NCBI GenBank assembly: GCA_041183125.1
Contig: JBEGMH010000056.1
Location: forward strand, 1 to 31,716
DNA length: 31,716 nt
Source: JADJPL01 sp041183125
GTDB taxonomy: Bacteria > Bacteroidota > Bacteroidia > Chitinophagales > Saprospiraceae
Direction: 5' to 3'
Positions within the stretch are counted from its first letter, which is position 1. Each line of letters opens with the position of its first letter. Under the pieces are notes generated by a model, which saw only the letters and a list, made by a program, of their open reading frames with translations, was not told the DNA's origin and did no database searches. Of the stretch, positions 25,519 to 31,716 are shown piece after piece. Both the position numbers and the translations under genes were made by a program.

Positions 25519-25599
25519 AAATATTTTTTGGTGGTATCCAGAAAAAAAGCTTTTTACACACCCCCCCGTCTATTTTTTACAAAAAAAATTCAATTAGCT

Positions 25600-25629
25600 T
25601 TTGGATTCCAAAAATCATTTGCATATTTG
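25600..25629 (+). promoter_or_regulatory. Candidate lacI promoter
   Basis: TTTG at 25600-25603 and CATATTTG at 25622-25629 (one mismatch to TAnnTTTG) are 18 nt apart, close to the Bacteroidetes -33/-7 spacing. A small palindrome, TTTTGGATTCCAAAA at 25599-25613, overlaps the -33 element and could be a further protein site. Confidence 0.4.
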
Positions 25630-25648
25630 TGCAAACGATTGCACAAAT
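25625..25648. promoter_or_regulatory. LacI-family operator O1 (autoregulatory)
   Basis: ATTTGTGCAA at 25625-25634 and TTGCACAAAT at 25639-25648 are perfect inverted repeats around ACGA, with the TGCAA-ACGA-TTGCA core typical of LacI/GalR operators. It overlaps the predicted -7 element, the transcription start and the first base of the TTG start codon, so bound repressor would shut off its own gene. Confidence 0.85.
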
Positions 25649-26676
25649 TGAAAAAAGTAACCATCCACGGCCTGGCAAAATTGTTGAACATAACGCCCTC
25701 CACCGTCTCGCGGGCGCTCAACGACAATCCCCGCATCAGTGAGGATACGCGCCGTTTGGTGAAAGCGGCCGCGGAACAGGCGGGCTACCGCGTCAACGGG
25801 GTCGCGTCGGCCCTGCGCAGCGGCCGCACCTTTACGATCGGGGTCATCGTGCCCACTGCCGACCGGAGTTTCTTCTCGGGCGTGGTGCGCGGTATCGAGG
25901 ATATCGCCAGCAGCACCTCCTACCACGTAATGATTTGCCAATCCTACGACAGCCACCAATCCGAATTAGACGATATCGCCGCGTTGCTGCGGGCCCAGGT
26001 GGACGGCATCCTCATGTCGAACGCAAGGGAGACGACCCAGTTCCAGCACCTGGAAACCCTGAAAAAAGTGGCGCCCGTGGTCCTGTTTGACCGCGTCGTT
26101 TACCAACCCGGCATATCTACCGTCACCGTGGATGATTACCGGGGGGCTTACCAGGCCACCGCCCACCTTATCGAACAAGGCTGCACCCGGATTGCCACCT
26201 TTACCCTGGAACAGTTTCACTTGAATATCTACCGGGAGCGCCTGCGCGGCTACCAGGACGCCCTCCTGGAGCACGGCCTGCCCATCCGCCCCGAATACAT
26301 CCACTACAACAACCTCGCCATCGAAGGGGGACTAAAAGGCGCCGAGTACCTATGGAACCTCCCGGAACCCCCCGATGCTATTTTCTGCGCCAGCGATTTC
26401 TCGGCGGTGGGCGCTATGCGCTTCCTCAAGTCGAGAGGCATCCGCATACCCGATGAAGTAGCGCTGGTGGGCTTCGCCAACGAGCCGTTCACGGCCCTGG
26501 TGGAACCCCCACTCTCCACCGTGGACCAACATCCCGTGGAGATGGGCCAAACCGCCGCCAAACTCTTCCTCGAACAAATCGAAACGGAACCGGGGGCTTT
26601 TATCGAAAAGCACATCACCCTGAATGCCGACCTCATCGTCCGCGGTTCCTCCCTTCGAAAACCGAAAAAAAAATAA
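25648..26676 (+). CDS. LacI family transcriptional regulator, TTG start
   Basis: A 342-residue LacI/GalR-type regulator. The helix-turn-helix domain is at the very start (KKVTIHGLAKLLNITPSTVSRALNDNPRIS split as KKVTIHGLAKLL and PSTVSRALNDNPRIS), followed by the hinge helix with AAEQAGYRVNGVASALRSG, and a periplasmic-binding-protein-like sensor domain from FTIGVIVPTADRSFFSGV to the end. No ATG is available at the family's usual start, and the upstream open frame is non-conserved AT-rich sequence. The TTG at 25648 gives L/M-KKVTIH, exactly where relatives begin with MKKVTIH. The gene sits in its own operator (O1), and two more operator copies follow its stop, so it probably controls itself and the sigma/GH3 genes. 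The inducer is unknown; a uronate or its glycoside is a reasonable guess. Confidence 0.93.
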   Translation: MKKVTIHGLAKLLNITPSTVSRALNDNPRISEDTRRLVKAAAEQAGYRVNGVASALRSGRTFTIGVIVPTADRSFFSGVVRGIEDIASSTSYHVMICQSYDSHQSELDDIAALLRAQVDGILMSNARETTQFQHLETLKKVAPVVLFDRVVYQPGISTVTVDDYRGAYQATAHLIEQGCTRIATFTLEQFHLNIYRERLRGYQDALLEHGLPIRPEYIHYNNLAIEGGLKGAEYLWNLPEPPDAIFCASDFSAVGAMRFLKSRGIRIPDEVALVGFANEPFTALVEPPLSTVDQHPVEMGQTAAKLFLEQIETEPGAFIEKHITLNADLIVRGSSLRKPKKK

Positions 26677-26680
26677 CCCG

Positions 26681-26702
26681 ATTTGCGCAATCGTTTGCAC
26701 AA
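26681..26702. promoter_or_regulatory. LacI-family operator O2
   Basis: ATTTGCGCAA followed by TCG and TTTGCACAA matches the reverse complement of O1 over 22 nt with one difference (C for T). It begins 5 nt after the lacI stop. The 28-bp stretch 26675-26702 is repeated exactly at 26725-26752. Confidence 0.85.
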
Positions 26703-26730
26703 GAGGCCATGACGGTCTTTTTTCAACCCG

Positions 26731-26752
26731 ATTTGCGCAATCGTTTGCACAA
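26731..26752. promoter_or_regulatory. LacI-family operator O3
   Basis: An exact copy of O2, shifted by 50 bp (about five helical turns), so both lie on the same DNA face. It ends 34 bp before the sigma factor ATG, well placed to block its promoter. Confidence 0.85.
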
Positions 26753-26776
26753 CCTGAATTGCTTTAACATCTAAAC

Positions 26777-26784
26777 CAACTTTG
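26777..26784 (+). promoter_or_regulatory. Candidate -7 element of the sigma/GH3 operon
   Basis: CAACTTTG has one mismatch to TAnnTTTG and ends 2 nt before the ATG at 26787. If used, the transcript would be leaderless. No good -33 element is seen at normal spacing. Confidence 0.3.
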
Positions 26785-26786
26785 CC

Positions 26787-27356
26787 ATGGAAGCACTGCA
26801 TTGCAAAACCGAAGCCCCCAAAGGGGACATCCGGGAAAAAAACCAGGAGCCGCCAATCCCGATCGAAGCCCTGTACCGCCAACACCACAGCGGCCTATGC
26901 CGCTACGCCTACCGCTTTACCCAATGTGCGCACCTCGCAGAGGAGATCGTCAGCGAAGTGTTCGTGCGCTTCTGGAAAAACCAGGCCAACCTCAAGGTAC
27001 AAGCCGCCGCGTACGGATACCTCGTTTTTGCCACCCGCAACCTCTGCATTGACCACCTGCGCCGGAAAACCCGAACCGGCGGCTGGCCCAACGAGCTGGA
27101 CGGCGACTACCAGACCGACTACGCCTCCCCCTCCGAACTCCTCATCGGCAACGAAACCCAGCGCATCATCGAGAAAGCCATCAACTCCCTCACCCCGAAA
27201 TGCCGGCAGATCTTCAAAATGAGCCGCGAAGCCAATATGACCTATGCAGAAATCGCCGTCGCCACCGGCCTCAGCGTAAAAACCGTAGAAGCCCACATGG
27301 GCCGCTCCCTCAAAACCCTGCGCGAACGCCTCCAGGAGGTCGGGGTGTCGGCATGA
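26787..27356 (+). CDS. ECF-type RNA polymerase sigma-70 factor
   Basis: A 189-residue extracytoplasmic-function sigma factor of the Bacteroidetes expansion type. The sigma-2 region is about 28-95 (IEALYRQHHSGLCRYAYRF, EEIVSEVFVRFWKN, ATRNLCIDHLRRK) and the sigma-4 region about 130-182 (INSLTPKCRQIFKMSRE, MTYAEIAVATGLSVKTVEAHM). Relatives are usually paired with a FecR-type anti-sigma and a SusC with an N-terminal signalling domain. Here no anti-sigma gene is present, and the SusC at 14979 shows no extra N-terminal signalling domain. The gene follows two LacI operators and is followed by GH3, whose longer start would overlap its stop by 4 bp. Control by LacI-type repression, in place of an anti-sigma, is therefore inferred. 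Confidence 0.93.
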   Translation: MEALHCKTEAPKGDIREKNQEPPIPIEALYRQHHSGLCRYAYRFTQCAHLAEEIVSEVFVRFWKNQANLKVQAAAYGYLVFATRNLCIDHLRRKTRTGGWPNELDGDYQTDYASPSELLIGNETQRIIEKAINSLTPKCRQIFKMSREANMTYAEIAVATGLSVKTVEAHMGRSLKTLRERLQEVGVSA

Positions 27357-27415
27357 AACGCATCGCAAAGCAGAAACGTCGTTCAACAAGTCTAAACAAA
27401 AATATCCCAAGCATC

Positions 27416-29425
27416 ATGAGCGCTTTGTCAAAAACAGGAACCGCCCTGCTCTTCTTCTGTACTTCCCTGCTGACCGCACAAGCCCCCGCACAACCGGAAC
27501 TGGGCCATCGCAGTGCCCCCCTCCTCCAAAAAAATGGCCTCGCCTTCAAAGACCTGAACAAAAACGGGCAAGTGGACGCGTACGAAGACTGGCGGCTACC
27601 ACTCGAAAAACGGGTGCAGGACCTGCTCAAGCGCATGACCCTGGAAGAAAAAACCGGGTTCATGATCATCTCGTCCATCCGCATGGAAGGCGACAACACC
27701 TTCACCCCGGAACTGCCCAAACGGGAGCTCAGCAGCGCGTTAGAAGAGCGCGACGTGTACAGCACGGTCAATATGTTCACCCGCAAACCGCTGCGCGATA
27801 CCTTTCTCAACATCGCCGCCACCACGAAAGGCGTCGCGAACCTGCACCTGCGGCATTTTATCCTGCGCAGCAACGCCTCTGCCCGCCTGACGGCCGAGTG
27901 GGCAAATAACCTGCAAGCCTTAGCGGAATCTACCCGTCTGGGCATCCCGGCCATCGTGGCCTCCAACCCCCGCAACCACGTCACCGTAGATGCGTCTATG
28001 GGCCTGAGCCAGGGGCAGACCGTCTTTTCCCAATGGCCGGGCGAACTCGGTTTAGCTGCTATGCGCGACCTGGAACTCACCCGCTCCTTCGCCTCCATCG
28101 CCGCCCGGGAATGGGCCGCTGTAGGCCTCCGCAAAGGCTATATGTACATGGCCGACCTGGCCACCGAACCGCGCTGGGAACGCACCGAGGGCACCTTCGG
28201 CGAAGATGCCGACCTGGCCGCCGACATGATCCGGGCCATCACGCTGGGCTTCCAGGGCGAACGGCTCAACCCGCAATCGGTCGCGCTCACCATCAAGCAC
28301 TTCCCCGGCGGAGGGCCCCAGGTGGACGGCCAGGACCCCCACTTCGAATGGGGCCAGGACCAACACTATCCGGGCAAGCGCTTCGACGACCACCTCAAAC
28401 CTTTCCAGGCAGCGATTGATGCGGGCACCTCCGCCATCATGCCCTACTACGCCAAACCGATCGGTACCCCTTTCGAACAGGTGGCCTTCGCCTACAACAA
28501 AGCCGTAATCCACGACCTCCTGCGCAAAAAAATGGGCTTTACCGGTATCGTCAACTCCGATACAGGCCCGATTACCATGATGCCCTGGGGCGTGGAAGGC
28601 CTCTCCTTGGTGGAACGCTATGAAAAAGCATTGAAAGCCGGCGTGGATATCTTCTCCGGCGGTGCCGACCCCGCCCCGCTGCTTGAAACCGTCCGCAGCG
28701 GCCGCATTTCTGAAAAACGGATAGACGAATCCGTCGCCCGCCTGCTCCGCGAAAAGTTCGCCCTGGGGCTCTTCGAAAACCCCTACACCGAACCGGAGGC
28801 TGCCGCCCGCCTCGTCGGCAACGCCGAGTTCCAAAAACAGGGCGACCTCGCCCTGCGCAAGTCTATCGTCCTCCTGCGCAACGAGGCCCAACTGCTCCCG
28901 CTCAAACCCAAGACCAAGGTCTTCTTCGAGCGCCACTACGACAACCGCCGCGGGGCAGCACCCTACGCCCCTATCCTGCCCGAAAACAACCCCTGGAACC
29001 TGGAGTTCGTCAAAACCCCCGAAGAAGCCGACGTCATCCTGCTCTGGCTCATCCCCAACAACGGGGGACTGTTCGGCTCTACCGGGCAACCTATTGATAT
29101 CCGCTTGTCAAACAACAAAATAGATGTGCAACGGGTGAACGCCCTGCGCGCCTTGAAACCCACGGTCATCGCCGTGAACTTCAGCAACCCCTGGGTCGTC
29201 GAAGAGGTGGACGCGCCCCGTGCCCCCAGCTTCCTGGCTACCTTCGGCACTACCCCCGATGCCCTGTTGGACGTCGTTTCCGGAAGGTTCAGCCCCACTG
29301 GCCGCATGCCCATCTCTATCCCCACCTCAAAAGCCGCCGTGGACCAAAACCTATCCGATGTGCCCGGCTATTTGAAAGCAGGGAACTACGCCCTGTTCAA
29401 ATTTGGCGACGGGATGGGGTATTAG
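27416..29425 (+). CDS. Glycoside hydrolase family 3 (beta-glucosidase-like)
   Basis: A 669-residue exported GH3 enzyme that releases sugars from the non-reducing end of beta-glycosides. The signal peptide is ALLFFCTSLLTAQAPAQ. An EF-hand-like loop (DLNKNGQVDAYE, 46-57) precedes the catalytic TIM barrel. Substrate-side motifs are EPRWERTEGTFGEDADLAADM and IKHFPGGGPQVDGQDPHF. The nucleophile is Asp382 in GIVNSDTGP. The C-terminal alpha/beta domain starts near 470 (LALRKSIVLLRNEAQLLPL) and ends with FGDGMGY. Two starts are possible: ATG 27416, which begins a normal signal peptide and is preferred, and ATG 27353, which overlaps the sigma stop as ATGA but adds a very basic 21-residue extension. 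It is co-transcribed with the sigma gene. Glucosidase or xylosidase specificity cannot be decided by eye. Confidence 0.93.
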   Translation: MSALSKTGTALLFFCTSLLTAQAPAQPELGHRSAPLLQKNGLAFKDLNKNGQVDAYEDWRLPLEKRVQDLLKRMTLEEKTGFMIISSIRMEGDNTFTPELPKRELSSALEERDVYSTVNMFTRKPLRDTFLNIAATTKGVANLHLRHFILRSNASARLTAEWANNLQALAESTRLGIPAIVASNPRNHVTVDASMGLSQGQTVFSQWPGELGLAAMRDLELTRSFASIAAREWAAVGLRKGYMYMADLATEPRWERTEGTFGEDADLAADMIRAITLGFQGERLNPQSVALTIKHFPGGGPQVDGQDPHFEWGQDQHYPGKRFDDHLKPFQAAIDAGTSAIMPYYAKPIGTPFEQVAFAYNKAVIHDLLRKKMGFTGIVNSDTGPITMMPWGVEGLSLVERYEKALKAGVDIFSGGADPAPLLETVRSGRISEKRIDESVARLLREKFALGLFENPYTEPEAAARLVGNAEFQKQGDLALRKSIVLLRNEAQLLPLKPKTKVFFERHYDNRRGAAPYAPILPENNPWNLEFVKTPEEADVILLWLIPNNGGLFGSTGQPIDIRLSNNKIDVQRVNALRALKPTVIAVNFSNPWVVEEVDAPRAPSFLATFGTTPDALLDVVSGRFSPTGRMPISIPTSKAAVDQNLSDVPGYLKAGNYALFKFGDGMGY

Positions 29426-29516
29426 GATGGATTTTTTTTCACTTCGTTGACCACTTGCGGGCAGTTTATTCTATTTTTAAGCCTGTTTTTTTGATTAAAA
29501 AGGAAAAAATACCAAA

Positions 29517-30725
29517 ATGAACGCAGGTTTAAGGTCAAAATTTCCGGCGCTGAGCCGTATAGAGAACGGCAAGCCCCTGATTTACATGGATGGCCCGGCA
29601 GGGGTGCAAGTGCCCCAATCCGTGATTGACGCGGTGTCGGGGTATTACAGCCGCTCTAATGCCAACACGCACGGGGCTTTTCTCACCTCCCGGGAAACGG
29701 ATGCCACCATGGACCATGCCCGTTTGCGCATGGCTGAATTTTTGGGTGCGGAAGGCCCGGAATGTGTTTCTTTTGGCCAGAACATGACCACCCTGAACTT
29801 CATGTTGAGCCGGGCGATCGCGCGCGTTTTACAACCGGGCGACGAAATCCTGATCACCCAGCTCGACCACGAAGGGAACCGCGGCCCCTGGCTCAGCCTG
29901 CGCGAGCGGGGCATCGTCGTGCGGGAAGTGCGCCTTCTGCCGGAAGGGGTGCTCGACTACGAGGATTTCGCCCAAAAAATCAACGAGCGCACCCGCTTGG
30001 TGGCCATGGGGTATTCCTCCAATATCCTGGGCACGGTGAACGATATTGCGCTGGTCCGAAAGCTTTCCCACGCCGCCGGCGCCTGGCTGTTGATTGACGC
30101 CGTCCACGCCGCCCCCCATTTCAGCCTGGACGTGCAGGCGATCGGCTGCGACTTTTTGCTGTGCTCGGCGTATAAGTTCTACGGTCCTCATGTGGGCATA
30201 TTGTATAGCCGTCCGGGCCTCCTGGACCGCCTGCAGCCCGACCGGCTCCGCACCGCGTACCAACACGCGCCGTACAGCATCGAAACCGGGACCCTCAACC
30301 ACGCGGCTATTGCCGGGGTCGGTGCCGCGGTGGATTTCATCGCCACCTTAGGCGAAGGGGAAACGACCCGGGAGCAGTTGGTGTCTGCGATGCACCTCCT
30401 GCAGCGGCATGAATGGGAGTTGGGTGCGCATCTGTACAACGGATTGGCGCAACTGCCCGGGGTAGTCGTACACGGAGTGCCGTTCACGACCGTCCTGCGC
30501 GCGCCTACGCTTTCCCTCAGCGTCGCCGGGCTGCGGGCCGAAGAGCTGTGTACGCGCCTGGCGCGGGAAAACGTCTTCGCCTGGGACGGCCATTTTTACG
30601 CCATCCGCGCCACGGAGGTACTCGGTCTGCTCGAGCAGGGCGGTGTCACCCGCTTGGGGATTTCGGCATATACCACGCGGGAAGAAGTGGATACCGTGCT
30701 ACAGGTCGTGGAGGCTGTGATATAA
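29517..30725 (+). CDS. SufS/cysteine desulfurase-like PLP enzyme lacking the desulfurase cysteine
   Basis: A 402-residue class-V aminotransferase-fold protein of the cysteine desulfurase-like group. The PLP lysine is Lys220 in LLCSAYKFYGPHVGILY; Asp194 and His197 (LLIDAVHAAPH) are the usual cofactor contacts; the start has YMDGPAGVQVPQSVIDAV. The segment that holds the catalytic Cys in true SufS/IscS reads FAWDGHFYAIRATEVL here and contains no Cys, so sulfur transfer by the classic mechanism is unlikely. No suf or isc genes are nearby. The real reaction (epimerase, lyase or transaminase) is unknown. The gene is preceded by a 91-bp AT-rich gap with no clear promoter, and its stop codon abuts a 165-bp foldback element. 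Confidence 0.88.
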   Translation: MNAGLRSKFPALSRIENGKPLIYMDGPAGVQVPQSVIDAVSGYYSRSNANTHGAFLTSRETDATMDHARLRMAEFLGAEGPECVSFGQNMTTLNFMLSRAIARVLQPGDEILITQLDHEGNRGPWLSLRERGIVVREVRLLPEGVLDYEDFAQKINERTRLVAMGYSSNILGTVNDIALVRKLSHAAGAWLLIDAVHAAPHFSLDVQAIGCDFLLCSAYKFYGPHVGILYSRPGLLDRLQPDRLRTAYQHAPYSIETGTLNHAAIAGVGAAVDFIATLGEGETTREQLVSAMHLLQRHEWELGAHLYNGLAQLPGVVVHGVPFTTVLRAPTLSLSVAGLRAEELCTRLARENVFAWDGHFYAIRATEVLGLLEQGGVTRLGISAYTTREEVDTVLQVVEAVI

Positions 30726-30890
30726 TAGACTTGTTGCGAGGGGAATCATCGAGGGGTCAAAAAGGCTCTTTTTTTCCCACAGGGTGCCTTTTTTCGGTCA
30801 TATAACGCGGTTATACTCCCTCAAAAAGCCTTCGTGTGGATAAAAAATGACTCTTTTTTCCCACCTCGCTGACCCCTCGCAACAAGTCTA
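30726..30890. repeat. 165-bp foldback (MITE-like) element with 18-bp terminal inverted repeats
   Basis: 30726-30743 (TAGACTTGTTGCGAGGGG) and 30873-30890 are perfect inverted repeats. A central hairpin, TATAAC-GCG-GTTATA at 30801-30815, has the same midpoint (30808), and many positions in between also pair, for example 30789-30793 with 30823-30827 and 30769-30774 with 30842-30847. The whole unit is therefore one imperfect palindrome. Both ends carry TA, which would fit a TA target duplication. It starts on the base after the stop of the upstream gene. It may be a non-autonomous transposable element or a large bidirectional terminator. Confidence 0.7.
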
Positions 30891-31084
30891 ATCACCGTAG
30901 CGCCCACTTTCCGGCATTGGCTGGTGCTGTGCTTTTTCCCAATTCGCGCCGCACCCTTCTGCCTGTCTGCGGCAGGAGGTACGTCCAAACGCCGGGCGTT
31001 TTGTGGTCGCGGGATTTTTTTGCGCCCATTCGTATCATCCCTACCCAAAAAAAGCCCATTTTTACCGACGAAAACAAAAATGCT
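30891..31084. other. Gap before the MFS gene
   Basis: No credible gene is seen here. A short hairpin, CTGCC at 30959-30963 with GGCAG at 30971-30975, resembles scattered small GC-rich repeats common in Bacteroidetes. No clear promoter motif precedes the MFS start. Confidence 0.4.
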
Positions 31085-31716
31085 ATGTCGGCACGCGTGT
31101 TGGTGTTTTGGGCTTGCTGCGCAGGGATGCTCCTCTTCGGGATGTCTGCGATTACCCTGGGCGCTATGGCCCAGCCCCTTCAAGAGCGGTTTGGACTGGA
31201 TGGGGTAGGGGCGGGGACCCTTTTTTCCATCCTCCCCATCGGAATATTGGCCGGCTCTATTTTCTTTGGGCCTATCAGCGACCGCTACGGCTTCCGGTAT
31301 TTGCTCTCCGGGGCCGCTGTGGCGATGGGCCTGGGGTTTGAAGGCATCGCGCTCACCCACAGTATGCCGCTCTTGTACGGGAGCATCTTCCTCTTCGGGT
31401 TCGGGGGCGGCATCCTGAACGGGGCGACGAGCGCGGTCGTCAACGACATCAGCACCGGCAACAAAGGCGCCAACCTGAGTTTGTTAGGGGTGTTCTTCGG
31501 CGTGGGGGGCCTCGGTATGCCCATGTTGTTGGCGCTGCTCGAGCGCTGGTTTGCCCCTTTTGCGATCCTGGGCGCAGTAGGGGCGGGGGCGATCCTAATC
31601 GGGATGTTGTACCTCCTGGTGCCTTTCCCGGGTGGGAAGACGGCGGGTATGCCGCTCTCCATGAACCTTTCCCATTTGTTCAAGCCCTTGCTCCTGTTCG
31701 TTTCCTTCTTTCTTTT
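31085..31716 (+). CDS. MFS transporter (sugar-permease type), 3' end missing
   Basis: The frame opens at ATG 31085 and is still open at the right edge, giving the first 210 residues of a major facilitator superfamily transporter. Hydrophobic helices follow in order: VLVFWACCAGMLLFGMSAITLGAM, LFSILPIGILAGSIFFG, YLLSGAAVAMGLGF, LYGSIFLFGFGGGI, LSLLGVFFGVGGLGMPMLLALL and AILGAVGAGAILIGMLYLL. The loop after helix 2 is GPISDRYGFR, the MFS motif A. The pattern GGGILNGATSAVVND after helix 4 recalls FucP-like sugar permeases. The substrate cannot be assigned; a sugar or uronate would fit the neighbourhood. It lies downstream of the foldback element and is probably transcribed on its own. Confidence 0.85.
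   Translation, partial: MSARVLVFWACCAGMLLFGMSAITLGAMAQPLQERFGLDGVGAGTLFSILPIGILAGSIFFGPISDRYGFRYLLSGAAVAMGLGFEGIALTHSMPLLYGSIFLFGFGGGILNGATSAVVNDISTGNKGANLSLLGVFFGVGGLGMPMLLALLERWFAPFAILGAVGAGAILIGMLYLLVPFPGGKTAGMPLSMNLSHLFKPLLLFVSFFL

Noticed and set aside
25477..25647. 57-residue N-terminal extension of the LacI regulator from ATG 25477
   Set aside because: The extension is translated from the hairpin arm, promoter and operator, is very basic and has no family counterpart; the HTH begins right at TTG 25648.
30924..31360. Small frames on both strands in the gap before the MFS gene and across its start
   Set aside because: They have no recognisable domain or promoter and overlap either the repeat-like hairpin or the MFS coding frame.

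Overview
The window looks like chromosomal DNA of a GC-rich member of the Bacteroidota, possibly the Saprospiria or a related class. The signs are a SusC/SusD pair, a type IX secretion type-B (CHU_C) C-terminal domain, an ECF sigma factor of the Bacteroidetes expansion type, TAnnTTTG-like promoters instead of Shine-Dalgarno sites, and a bacillithiol enzyme (BshC). The lineage is an inference from gene content. I saw no rRNA, tRNA, CRISPR array or complete insertion sequence. Two genes run off the window edges: an Rpn-type nuclease at the left (minus strand) and an MFS transporter at the right.

Positions 1-12461 are mostly housekeeping or stand-alone genes: the Rpn fragment, a sialate O-acetylesterase-like SGNH esterase, purK, an M48 metalloprotease whose end overlaps purK tail to tail, a Cry-DASH-like photolyase, a ChaN-like protein with a cytochrome c lipoprotein, a secreted repeat protein with a T9SS sorting domain, and bshC. 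The gap 12462-12846 holds four copies of a 20-bp perfect palindrome (REP-like).

Positions 12847-29425 look like one uronic-acid/glycan utilisation region. uxaC (glucuronate isomerase) and msrC (free methionine-R-sulfoxide reductase) run leftwards. Facing away from them runs susC-susD, then, after a structured 335-bp gap, a two-domain DUF1080 (3-keto-disaccharide hydrolase family) protein, two Tat-exported Gfo/Idh/MocA oxidoreductases and uxuA (mannonate dehydratase). A long perfect hairpin closes this run. Next come a LacI-family regulator with a likely TTG start inside its own operator, two more copies of the operator, an ECF sigma factor and a GH3 glycosidase. My reading is that a glucuronic-acid-containing glycoside is imported by SusCD, cleaved in the periplasm by an oxidation (C3-keto) and elimination/hydrolysis route as well as by GH3, and that the released uronate passes through UxaC and UxuA. 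Fructuronate reductase (UxuB) and KDG kinase/aldolase are not in the window.

Positions 29517-31716 hold a SufS-like PLP enzyme that lacks the expected desulfurase cysteine, a 165-bp foldback element starting on the base after its stop codon, and the start of a sugar-type MFS transporter.
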